Positions 1 to 12,074 of a DNA stretch of 64,000 nucleotides are shown in pieces. The stretch spans positions 50,979,652 through 51,043,651 of the forward strand of contig NC_052017.1 of NCBI RefSeq assembly GCF_015832195.1. The letters are read 5' to 3'. Made by a program: the position numbers and the translations under genes. Below the pieces are notes generated by a model, which was not told the DNA's origin, ran no database searches, and worked only from the letters and a program-made list of their open reading frames with translations. Position 1 is the first letter of the stretch. Each line of letters begins with the position of its first letter. The stretch comes from Motacilla alba alba. Taxonomy: Eukaryota > Chordata > Aves > Passeriformes > Motacillidae.

Positions 1-2547
1 GTTTTAAACTCAGTGCATGAAACTAATGGTTGTAGGAAACGTCTACAGCAGTTGTGTCATCATCACAACACAGCAACAGCCTGACTCTTCACCACACCAG
101 CTTCCCACCAGGACCTTGCTCCCGGTCTCAGAAAGTTTTCTACCTCATTTAAGTGATGAGAGCAAGGAGATTTTTGTCACTACAGGAAGACATGACATAC
201 AGATTCCCAAAGCCGAGGAGTTTTACTGAATGCACTATATTTAAGCCAGTTGCTCTGGTGTTTTTATTTGAGTAGGGATTACAAGACACGTGTTTCCATT
301 TTCTCTTTAGGAGGACAATCACTATTGTATTGGGAAACCTTATTTAAACAAAGTTCGTAAGCATGAAGCAAATAAATCCATTTTATCTATGTTAGGTGTA
401 GTATGCCATAGTGAAGAGACCTGAAGGCAAAAGTTCTGTTTTGGAAAGTAACTGTGTAACAGACTTCTGAGTGGGATGTGTAAGTGAGGAGTTAGGCATT
501 CCTTTTGGGAGAGAATAAGTAAGCATATTTCAGAGGTTATTCAGCTTTACTTTTTATTTTCTGTGGTCTTGGTTTTACCTCATTGGCTTGTCAAGGATGT
601 ACTTGTGGTCTTCTATATAAAATTTATTAAAATATTACAGATTATTTCTTCCATTTCCTAGAGTTAAATAATGTTAAAACTGGATAAAACTGCACCACAA
701 CTGAAAACGAAATGTCGTATTTAAAATTTCTTTTTAAAATTATATTGCACTATAAATGAAGGATAAAGAATAGCAATTTAGTATTCTTTATTCTGTGTAT
801 TTTCTGTCATTGTTAAAGTAGAAATTGAGAAGAGGTTTCATACTCTCATGATAAATATGCATGTTCATGTGATCCCATAATACATGCACTGGCATTCTTT
901 CTCTGTACAGTCTGAAGTGCTTTGGAAATGACACTGCACAAAGCAGGGAGGATTTGTGGTGATATTTCCTTTCTGTCATTGGAGTTTCAGCTTTTTCTTG
1001 TTTTAGCTGAATGTTTCTATTATTGAAACCTTTTAAACATTGCTTTGAAGTTAAAGCAGCCATTTGTATTGTTATGCCTCAAACAAGGTTCTGTTTCTGA
1101 AGTCTTAAGTCCAGAGACATTATCTAAAATTACACCAAATCTGTACTTACGCCAGGAAGCAGAAAGTTGAATCCAATGTTCTTTGAAATCCAGGCTATGC
1201 TATTTATTAAAAATCCGGTTTGGCTTTCCCGCCAAGCAAACTTCATGTGCCTTGAAAAGCTGCTGCAGACTAAGAAGGCTCTACTTCAGATCTGTAATTA
1301 AATGCTGTGAATTTATTTACAAATCCATTTCTTTTCCTATTCTTTTTTTTTTCTTTTTAAGTCCTGTAGGGCTGCTTATTTTTGCAGGCAGTTCTGCAGC
1401 TGTAGCACTTTCCTACTTTCATTTCCAGAGCTAATGGTTATCAGGGCTGTAAAAAGGTTTAATAGGTAGGGTGTGGGTATTGTATTTTTGTTCTATGATG
1501 AGGTACCTATAATTAGATTTACAAAATGTATTGGTAACACTGATGTAGTGCTTTTATGTCTCTCTAACTTCTACACTTTCTGGATGAACTGCATGTTTTA
1601 GGCCATGTTTCCTGCTTGCTTTCCAAGGCCAAACATTTTAATAATTTTATGAAATCACAGTGTTAATTGATTTGGCTGAGTTATATTACTATAATTTAAA
1701 ACAAAGATAACCACTAAGTTTTTATGCGCCTATTTTAATTTATATTTTATCCCTGAATGTTACATTTTTTTCTAGTACTAATTTTTAATACAGGATGAGA
1801 CTTCAGATATTAAAATGCTTGACTCATTTACAACATTCTTGTTAGACTGAACAGTTATCTAAGAAAAAAATTGTTTATTTTAGGGCCTGGTTCCTTTGTG
1901 AAATGTTTTAAGGTTTCAGAAGGAACTCTAAAATTTGTGCAAGTGGATCTGAAACAATTCAGTCTTACTGTTGTACTGGCTACTTCTGCTTGACATTTAC
2001 TATTAAGCTTCCAAGCAATCCCTTGGTTAATATGTTCTGCTAACATCTTTGACAAGTATAAAAAGTGCTGTGACTACCTCAGCTCTCCTTCTGATGTGTT
2101 GGGGGTGCCTAATGCCACCTGGACTTAGATCCAAGTTGTAGTTTTTTTCTACTGATATGCATTAATTGAAAGAGTCTTAGTGTCTTAATATAGATAGAGG
2201 TTCATCAAATCAAAATTATTTATAAATCTCGTATAGTCCTGCTATTAATGGTAAAACTGTGTATTACTGTATATGCAATTTAGGATTTTAGACTGGAAGC
2301 TTTCTGGATGCCTTAGTCCTGTAATTATTCAACAGGAGCTTTCACAAATGGTTCCATTCTTGAATAGTATGTCAGAGGTCTTGTCAAGATTGTGTTTTCA
2401 AGTGACTTGTCTAGGTGAGTCTGGTTATGTGGATTTCCTAGTCATGCTAAATGAAAGTGACAATATCTCAATGTTCCAGATATGTCATAAATTTGTAAGA
2501 GATCCTGTGCTTGGTGGCACTTTTGTAAAGGTGAACATGACAGACAG

Positions 2548-2760
2548 TCACACTAGGTCAGATCAAAGGTTCATTCAACTGGACCAGAACAGAATATTGT
2601 TGAAAGCAAAAGTATGCACAGTGGGGCTTCTTTGATAGAGTTTTTCATCACGCTCTAATGTATTGCTTAAAGATTTCCTATGTCTTTGTGTTTAATAGCT
2701 TCATAGATTGATTTAATTCTCCCCAAAATTAGTCTACTCCCTTTTCTTAACACTACATTG
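2548..2760 (+). repeat. Possible ancient amniote interspersed repeat relic
   Basis: The block from GGTCAGATCAAAGGTTCAT onward resembles a repeat common in turtle and crocodile genomes that carries a GGTCAGACCAAAGGTCCATC-like core, followed by a GTGGCC-like stretch. Further on, a segment reading TTCATAGATTGATTTAATTC resembles a later part of the same repeat. The order of these two matches is conserved, but the sequence between them is badly decayed. This is recalled similarity, not an alignment, and I do not assign a family name. An overlapping open frame (2273-2635) is most likely accidental. Confidence 0.35.
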
Positions 2761-2776
2761 ATGAGAATGCAAGTAT

Positions 2777-2846
2777 CCACCAAAAAACCCAAAAAAACCA
2801 ACAAAAAACAAGCCAAAACAAACCCAAACAAACAAAAAGAAACCCC
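2777..2846. repeat. A/C-rich low-complexity tract
   Basis: About 70 bases consist almost only of A and C, in irregular AAAC and AAACC units, with a few G. This is simple sequence with no sign of coding. Confidence 0.9.
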
Positions 2847-5800
2847 TTGGCAATGTGTTCCCTAGTTTGTTTGCAGTTAAGAAAAATCTGTCTTTTGGAT
2901 GTTTTTTTGGCTTTGAGCTTTACTTTTTAATAGTTATAGTGGAGTGTCCTGAATTCTTGTATTGTGATAAAGAGTGGATAAATATACATCAACAACCTTT
3001 TCAGTGCAGTTCTGCTTGTATTGGAATGATTGTCACTGGTGACTAGCATTCCCATAGGTATACAGGGGTGTGTGCACAACAAAGCCAGTGAAATATGGCA
3101 TATGCCATCAAATTTACGTCCTAAAATTAAGTACAGCCTGTACAGATGTTTTATGTCCTGCTGAATTAATATATGTAAATGTCTGGAAAGTCCTGTTGAA
3201 AAGAATTTGTCTTAAAGCAAAGAATTTCAGGACTCTGAGCTTGCATTGAGCTGTTCTTTATGTGCCTTTAAAAAATAATCTCCAAAAAATGTCTGTCCAG
3301 TTCTAGATCACTCTTTATCCTTTCACTAAGGTAGCAGTTTACAAAAAAATGTATCTGTTTAAATGAGGATGAGATTTGGGAGGAGGGGGTGGGGAAGTCA
3401 GAACAAATTCAATTATGCAGGCCTGCATCTTTCTAAGTAATGTGTGTCCTTTCTGTGTGAGTGCAACTCACTCCTTTTGAACCTGAAGAAACAGCTAAGT
3501 CCTACTTCTGTTGTAAGATGTAATATCAGTGAGATTCTCATGGTTTTGAGGTCATTGAGAGCTACTATATATGTTTATTAGAGCCTGAGTCAGTCCCTTA
3601 TTTACACAGGAGATTTGAGAATTTAATTTGGCCAAGTTCTTATTCCTTAAAAAAAAGTATTACTCTATTTTCCTTTGCAGTATTTTGCAGCTTGTAATTT
3701 AGCTTTTGGAGACAGTATATAGAAATCAAGAGATGAAACTTTTATCTGAGATGGTTTGTCTTTCTTTTGCTTAGGTTTCAAATGACAATTATTTCCTCAT
3801 TAAGAGTTGCTTGCTTTCTTCTTGCAAGTGCTTTAGCTGGAGCTCAACTGCTTGACAGTAGAATATGGAAGAAAACAGTGCACCATATAACAAAAATGAT
3901 GGTGGTGGTATTTTAGTCTTGCATCCAATTTCAGTTTAATATTATGTTGCAGTGTAAGATTTATTTCTCCCTTCCATTGGTTATGGCCCGAGGAAGGGAA
4001 AGGGTAGAATCTATATTGCATTAGACATTTGAGTTACTTTCAAGAGTTTTAAAAAATTTAATCTGGTGTTAATCTCTGAAAGAAGTCATTACTCTGATCT
4101 GTCACCCTGTGATGGAGAAAATAACAGAAAAGTTTGAAAAATAGAAATGCATTGAATGAACCTAATTTCCAGTGCAAGGAATAAAAAAGGTATTTTAAAC
4201 AATGACAGCTTAATCTGGAGAAGGAAATTGAGCAGTTATTTTGTGATTAAGCTTCTTCACACAAAAGAGACAACTTTGATATGGTACTAGAGGCTGAAGA
4301 CTGAGATTATAAGTCATTTTAGATGTAAATGGGATTCATACATCTATATTTTTTTATTTAATTTTTTTTAGGGAATTTAAGAGAAAATTGTTCCCAGAGC
4401 ACAGGGCTCTGTGCCCTTGCCTATGGACTCCTAATTAGGCCAGACTCCAGCAAAACTCCAGAACCCACAACCTCATAGCTCATCAAATGTTTCTGCAAAC
4501 TCAAGTTCAGCCCAAATGTCCTGTGGGATTTATAAGCTTGATTCTGTTGTGTGGCAGCTCACGAGCCAGCCAAAGCACAAGTCTGGCCAGAAACAGGTAC
4601 TCAAATATGATCATTGACCAAGAAAAGTGATACCTAAAATCCTTATGTTACCATTTTTAAGTCTTTTTAGAAGCAGCCTGTGCAAATGATTCTATTGTGC
4701 ATCTTATCAAAGAGCAGTCAGCTCTCATTTCAGAAGCAGAGTGAAACGATGCAATCTGTTGCTCTTTTTGAAGTTGGAAGGTTTGTGGGTGGGCTGGAGG
4801 AGAAGGAGGAGGAATGCTTCTGACATGCTTTGAGGGACCTGTAGTAAGTGTGCTGGAGAGCGAGCTCCCTTGCTTTGAAAGGAGTGTGTGGGCTATTCTG
4901 GATCATTCTCCCTCACATCCAGACTCCAGAGGCAGATTCACCAAGGCCATCATAGCCTTTGCTTCTTCATACAACTATGAACTTAAAAAGACCCAATAAA
5001 TTGGGACACATGACCCAGGGATGGCATATCTTAACTTTCCATAAAGTTGCCCAAGTGGTGCTTGTACTTCACATACAGAAATACAGTTACAAAACCTCAA
5101 GGATGACAGTCCATCTGGAATAAGGTTGGTGTTGTTCTGTTTGTGTTCACACATAAGATGAGTGCTCTACCAGCCACGAAATGGAAAAGAAGGAAAATAA
5201 TGTGTATTGTCCAAGTAGAGAAGTTAAGTGCTTTTAGCTTTACACTGAGACAAAGAATGAGCTAAAGCTGCCAAATTTGCATTTGCCTGCGTTAGTTCAC
5301 CAAGCCAAGGAAGTTTAGGATTATTTACAAACCAAGACAGAGGTAGAGTCCAATAGGAAAATTCAAGTGTGGTTAATGGAGCACAGATAGTTATTTTTAC
5401 TAATTGAATTTTGAGTTGTCAAAAACATGCAAAATACAAGGTCTGTTTTTATAGCTGCACTCAGTGCAAGATGCGGAAAGTTACATTCAGATATACCAGG
5501 AAGAAACTTAATTAAGATGTAATTTTTGAAAGAAGATATTAGTGGCAGAGAAATACCATTACAGGGGGTGGAGGGGAAGGAAAGAACTTCAGTTCTGGCA
5601 GCTTTAATTACAGCTGGGCAGGGAAATTTCTGCAAATTGCAGTATTTCTCATACTTACCTTTCTTGGTACTTTCTCTTTTTATTTTTCTGACTGTAATAT
5701 ACTTTTGGACCCTTGCTGTTTTCCCTGTCATCAGCAAGCTCATTTGAAGCTCTGTTTGTCTGTTTCAATTCTCCTGTTTTCCTTGAGTGCTCAGCAGAGT

Positions 5801-6330
5801 CCAGTAAACAGGTCTTGGATGAAGCATTGATAAGCTGATATGCAAGAAAGTCAGCTGAAATCTGTCCAGGCTTAAGTTATTTTGCATTCTGATATGCTGT
5901 TGGATTCCCTTCAGTTGAAGAAGGGTGGTCTTGATAAAAAGTTCTGTAAGTGAAATAGATTTGGAGTTATAATTAGAAATGGAAACAGTCCCCTATGTGA
6001 TGACATGAGTTAAGAAAGAAAAATGAAATGTTGGGGAGAGGAAAATGAGGAATGAAAACTGAGGAAAAAAACAGAGACTCTTTAAATAGGAGAAGGTAAG
6101 TATTTTAAGAGAGAAAAATAAAGGTAGGAGCAGAGAGCAGGAAAGAGAACTGGATAGAAATAGAAAAAATTCCCAGGCACATCAGCAAATTAAATCTGCT
6201 GACACTTTTTTGTGGTTGTGAAGAAGTGACGAGGATAAAATAAGCACACACACATGGACACCATATTTTTTAAATCTAATAGATTTTTAGTTTATTAGGA
6301 AGGAGTGGAGAGTGGTTGGTTTTGGTGGTT

Positions 6331-6352
6331 TTCTTTGATTTTTTTTTGTTTT

Positions 6353-6387
<35 letters not shown>

Positions 6388-6392
6388 TTTTG
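6331..6392. repeat. Poly-T tract (32-base pure run)
   Basis: A T/G-rich stretch leads into an uninterrupted run of 32 T at 6355-6386, followed by GTTTTG. It may be the tail of a retroposed sequence in minus orientation or simple slippage expansion. No recognisable retroposon body is seen on the right-hand side. Confidence 0.93.
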
Positions 6393-7631
6393 AAATCTTT
6401 TTGTTTGAAGTTAAAATAGGACTTTAAATATCTTTATCCCATTCTTATCTGGGCTTTGATGGGAGAATCATCTGTGAAGAATAAAAAATCCTACAAGAAG
6501 CTAAAAATGTAACAAACTACAATGAAAGTAGAATGTATTTACAGTAAATTTACAGGTGTAAATTTACTTTGCAGTTAATTGATAATAACCCTTCAAGTAA
6601 GGAATTGTGAACTCACCAGAAGTTGCTGGTTAACACTACCAGAAGTCAGTTAACAAGTTAACAGTCTTCGGGACTTTAGGATACCTTTCCTAATGAAAAT
6701 ATCAATAGTTATAATGGAGCACACTCAAGCCTCAGAGCATGTTCTATGTCCTGTATTTTTTGCAGGTTCTTTGGAGCAAATAAATGTACTCATGAATACC
6801 TACCATAATTGCAAAAGTGCATTTCTGATCTGGCACCAACAGCTTTTATAGCTGAATGTGGGGAAGGTCTCTAGAATGATTCAGCAAAATCTTTTCCTCA
6901 ATAAGGTTATATTCCTGATATCTTGAACTCATCCCAGACTAGAAGTGGGCCATAGGGGAGGAGGAAACTGTGAATATCACAGGTCAACTTCTGTTATATT
7001 CTCCCACTCATAAGGTAAAACAAGAGAGAGGGTTGAGGAGGTCTGACACTCCTTTAGATGTTTTTCCTTCTTAAGAGCTCCAGTAAGATTCCAAAAGAGC
7101 TCTGGTTCTATCTGACCTTGAGCAAGTGTGGCGTGGTGTGAGGGGCAGGATGTTGCAGGGGACATTTTTCTCAACAGCAGTGGAATCAATTCACACATAT
7201 TCCAGCTTAAAAATATGTTTGGCCTGATCTTGGACTGGGGTGAGGAGAAGTTTTCAAGTACTTTTTGTAATTAGTTGTGTTTGGACAAGCCAGGTGCTCC
7301 TCTCTCCAGGCAGTTACAGATTCAAGCACATGCTTTTACTTTACCTACTGTGTTTCTGTATGCTTCAGTCTTTCTGCCACCCTCATGGGACTGCCCTGGC
7401 TGTGTTTTGCAGCCCTGGGCTTCAAACAGTGACTGCCAAAGAGCCATTCCCACAATCCAGGAGCAGTTAGAAACTATCCAGCCAAAAGAGACAACCTTCC
7501 CCTCTAATTTTACCATTTTTATGGATTTTCACATAGCCTGAAATGAAAATAGCCCATTGTAGCCACACTCAGTTTCTTTCTGCTTTGCTCCCCTTCCGTA
7601 GAAGAGCACCCTTCTAGCTGTGAACCTTCAA

Positions 7632-7669
7632 CATTTCAGTGCCTTAAATGCATTTCAGTGCCTTAAATG
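7632..7669. repeat. Perfect 19-bp tandem duplication
   Basis: The 19-mer CATTTCAGTGCCTTAAATG occurs twice head to tail without mismatch (7632-7650 and 7651-7669). This indicates a recent local duplication. Confidence 0.95.
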
Positions 7670-9578
7670 CAAACCAACCTTCTTGCTTCACTGGACAGTC
7701 TTTCTGAACACTTTTTCATCAAAAATAATAGTTTTCTTCCAACTGACTGCAGTTTGTGATGAAGTGTTTGTTGTAGTTCTTAGCATCAGGCTTCCAGATA
7801 AAGCGTAATGCCATGCAGCAGTGTCTTGGTGTGGTGTTCCCATCCAAGTCAATGCCAGTTCTCTGATTGTGGCAGGATTTTCAGGATGGATCCTCCCCAA
7901 GCCAGCCATTTGCAGAGAGGAGGCCAAAAGCCATGGTGAAATCTCAGATCATCTCTTAAAGTTAATAAAAGGAGGTAATTGATAATTTTTCAGCTGATTT
8001 AGGAAAAATTATTTAAGACAGATTTGTGACAAATGGTGAGGCTTTCAGGATTTTGTACAGGGAAATAGGTTACACAGCTTTAAGATTGAAAGTCAGTGAT
8101 TCTCCAGTGGTTTTGTCCTCCTGTACAGAACACAGGACGGCCCCGTGTAATGTTTTGGTGTGTCAGTGCAATGTCTGAACGCCTCGCAGACCTGAAGTTT
8201 AAGCAGATTCATAGGGTGAGAATGCAAGTGATATGAGAAAGAGAGAATAATTGCATTTGACATTTTTTGACAGGCTCTTCTTGAACTTGGTTCTGTATAG
8301 TGTGAAAAATTTAAGTGTGGGTTGACAGCTTATAGATGCTTTGGGATAACTCAGAACTCCCTGTGGCAGGAGGAAAGGGTGGTGGATTGGTTAGATTTGG
8401 GAATGAAATAGTATGAAAAGTTAAAGGTCCCTTAGGGAGCACTATTTATCACTTAAGTTATGTACTTTTAGTGGCAAACTTGAGATGTTTTGAAGGGTTA
8501 GCGTAGATATGATATATTGATAAATTCTGGGAAAATCTGTAAAGATGAGACATTCCCATATCATATAACTGGTGTTTACACTGCCTGTCTTTTAGTTAAA
8601 TTCACTTTTAAAGAAGTTGCACAAAAGGTACTGTAAGGTCCAATGCCTTCCAGTCCTGTTATCTGTTAATAGATCAACTATTTCTTTTCACTACAGGCCA
8701 TCCCATTCTCCTATTTTTTTTCCCTCACTATTTCCAATGATTCACTAGTTTAAAATAATGGATCATGAGACCTCTTGCTGAGAGTTTTGTCTGAGGTATG
8801 AATAGAGTAAGAGCAGTATAGCTGGACAAAAAATCTGAATTAAAACATGACAGGAGAGCCAGACTTTGAAATTGCACCCTCAAAATTGCATTCATTGAAT
8901 GTATATGTGTAATATTGAGTGGAACATTACAAAAGCATGCTTTCTAAAGTCCTAGTTAACTGCATCCTTGAAAATTATATTGATGAGGCTATGAAATCCC
9001 AGATATTTCAACCCCAAATTGTGTGCCTGAGAGTAGGGAGCCCAACTTTGGTCTTTGATGATTCAGTGGAAGGGTGTTTAGGATGCAATTAACTAGGACT
9101 GCAGGCAGCAAATGGGATGAGACAGAAGGTCTCTTCCAGTAGCTGTGTTGGCAGATAAGACAGTTGTTGAAATCTGCTTGTCAGACACTTGTGTGAGTAT
9201 CTGATTTAGAAATATACAGTGCCATCTACCTACTTTTCAGCAGTTAATAAATGTGTAGCAACTACCTTTTGTATTACTTTCACAAATTTAAAACAACAAA
9301 CCTGATTTGAAAGATAAAACCAAAGGTTTTATATTTCACTAAATTCATACATTTCTCTTGAAAAGTTGACTTAATTGAAATTAATAATGTGGCACTTTCT
9401 TGATAAATTTGTCCGTTTGGTTTAAAATCATACAAAGTAAATAAAAAAGCCTTTTAAAATATGAACTGCTGAAAGTTAAGGGGAACAGACAGAACTGGTC
9501 ACCTTACTAGCTCAGCATTTGAATATAGAGTAAGCTAAAGAAGGTTTTGATGGGGGATTACTGTAGGGCCAAAGATTT

Positions 9579-9609
9579 TTTATTATTATTATTATTATTA
9601 TTATTTTAT
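9579..9609. repeat. (ATT)n trinucleotide microsatellite
   Basis: About ten ATT units occur in a row after a short T run. The array is pure enough to be length-polymorphic. Confidence 0.95.
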
Positions 9610-11799
9610 TGTAGTCATTTAACTTCAGTTCCATGCTTCGATTTGAAAAAAAGTAAAATGGTTTATTTTCTCTTTCAGTGTATGAATAAAAATTAGTTAT
9701 GAGATAATGATCAAGTCCGTGGTGATGAGAAGCGATCAGCATTATCTCTAGCTCCTGAGTTCAACCAGTAAATCAGTTATTTTTTAAATGCAAAATGTGG
9801 TTAGATAAGCATATTTGTGTCTCTGTAGCATATTTATATATCTGTAGGATATAAAATTGCTTTATTTAGTAAAGGGTAAAGACCCAAACTGGGGGCCAGA
9901 GCATGGAACAGAGGGAAGTACAATAATAAGTGGATTGGAGTGGTAGTTGGTCAATATATGTAACCCAGCTAGAAAATTGGATGAAGTCAGCAAGGACTAA
10001 ATACAATGCTTTGTTGACTATTGTACAAGAAACTTGGCAGCAAAATAGAAGTACTAAGACAATTATTATTGCTATGCAGATAGATTTTTACATCTTTACT
10101 GGAAATACGGTGAAGTGGCAGGTGAGGATTAAATAGAGATATTACATTATTAAAAAGAAAAGAAGGTTAATGTGAAATTACTTTGTATGTTTATGATGGA
10201 CTTAAAATCAGGTTTGTACTCATGTTTATGGGCATGAGGGGAAAAAATGCAGTTTAAATGGTAAAACTTGTGTGTACCTGATTGGTGGATGGCAGATAAT
10301 ATTTCAGCATGCAGTCTCTGAAGAAATGAGGTTATGTGGTATTTTCAGTATTGTTCTGGTAGACAGTAAAACATTTCTGGTACATTTGGGGACCAAAGTA
10401 ATTTCTGGAGAGAATGATAAGATGTTGGCTTGCAAACAGTGGAGATGAACAGTAAGTCTGTGGGGTCTGTACTGTACTTCAGTTTTGGGGGTTTATTTAT
10501 AAATCTTATGTAACTGTGTTTCAAAAGGAAAATGCCTTGAGAAATTGAAAACAGAAGGCCATCTGTAGAGGAGCTTTTGCAGTAAACAAAAAGAAGGCAA
10601 ATTTTCATTCCTTTTGTCTTGACATCTTCTACCTGGAACTGATTTGTAAGGAAAAGGTAAAAGACAAGGAAGACTTCCAATATAACCATGTGAACTCTGA
10701 AAGGAAACTAAGAAGTGTGAAGCATGGAAGAGGAGGAGGGATGATGAGCAAAAATACAGGTGAATTAGAGCTCTCTGCTATCAGCTGCACATGTAGCAAT
10801 GGGTACTTTAGTTACCTAGAAAATGCAGAAAGGTGAAGACAAACTGACTCACGAGGCAGCATGGTTATTGAAGATAACACTCCAGGGCAGAACAAAACTT
10901 GCCTAAAGCTTTGGGAAAGAGGACAAGAGGGGAAGTCAGGGAAAACTACAATCTAACTAACTAAAATCTTTAACTGCTTTTAAAAAAAGGAAATAATGGT
11001 TGTGGCATTTGTTTTGTTCCAATTTCCATCTGAAAGAAGCTTGATTTAAAAAACAAACAAAACAAAAAAAAAACCTTCAAAAACTGAGAAGCGTTATTCA
11101 CTATTTTCTAAAAGAATAAAAATATGCATAAAATTAATAAACTGTCTAGAAGCGTATTTAGATAGTCTTCTGGGAAAGTAAGAGTGTCATTTAAGAATAA
11201 TAACAAAATTTGTTTTTGGGTTGAGCTCATGCTGAGTACCTACTGAGAAAAAGCTTTTCTTTTAGAAGATACTTTTTTGTTTTTCTTTTTTGGATGATCA
11301 GTTTAGGTACTTCTGTAAACTTGATATGAAACCAGCTTGACTCTGAAGAAAGGATCGAGGCATATGGTTCTCAAGTTGTAACTCTAATCATTAGACATAA
11401 AGAGCACAGGTGATTGTTTTGTTTGCTTCCTTTTTAAACCTGTTCAATCTGCAATATAGTCTAGAAGCAAAACTGGATTTTACAATCATTGGGTTATGAT
11501 TGTTTTTAATAGCCAGTTTAATGTGACCTGATGTGATTTGCATCTGTTGTGGAAAGAGCTTGTATTTCATATTAACGACTTCATTGGTAAATTTGACAAT
11601 TGATAGACTAAACCTTGTTTAAAAATATGGTATAAGAATGGGCCTAAATCAAATCTTGATACCAACGTATCAAGATTCTTCTTCAGTATTGGCATATTGA
11701 GATGACTGTTGCCACTAATACTGTTCCAGGATTTTTCCCCCAAATCAGATAGGCCTCTTTAGAGTTCCAAATGAAAAGTTCCTCTCCAGAGGAAGAGTT

Positions 11800-12074
11800 T
11801 CACAAGGGCATGTATTGATAGGACAAGAGAAATGGCTTTAAAGAGGGCAGGTTTAGATTAGATATTGGGAATAAATTCTTTTCCGTTAAGGTGTTGAAGC
11901 ACGGGAATAGGCTGTCCAAAGAAATTGTGGATGCCCCATCCCTGAAAGTGTTAAAGGTCAGGTTAGATGAGCATTTGAGCAACCTGCTGTAATGGAAGGT
12001 GCCCCTGCCTGTGGCAGAGGGGTTGGGACTTGGTCACTAAGGTCCTTTCCAACCCAAACCATATTATGATTCTC
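11800..12074 (+). mobile_element. CR1 LINE 3' end fragment (sense)
   Basis: This is a typical avian CR1 3' region. It contains a GGACAAGAGAAATGG-like block, AGATTAGATATTGGGAA, a GTGGATGCCCCATCCCTG core, a GAGCAACCTGCTG block, and the terminal CCTTTCCAACCCAAACCAT followed by a single degenerate ATGATTCT tail. It covers only the end of the element, as is usual for 5'-truncated CR1 copies. Divergence is moderate. It is non-coding and the antisense open frame over it is spurious. Confidence 0.92.

Noticed and set aside
2273..2635. 120-codon plus-strand open frame
   Set aside because: No recognisable domain, no splice or promoter context, and its 3' part overlaps a likely decayed repeat.
5363..5743. 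126-codon minus-strand frame overlapping a 73-codon plus-strand frame
   Set aside because: Neither has a known domain. Overlapping short frames of this size are expected by chance in 64 kb.
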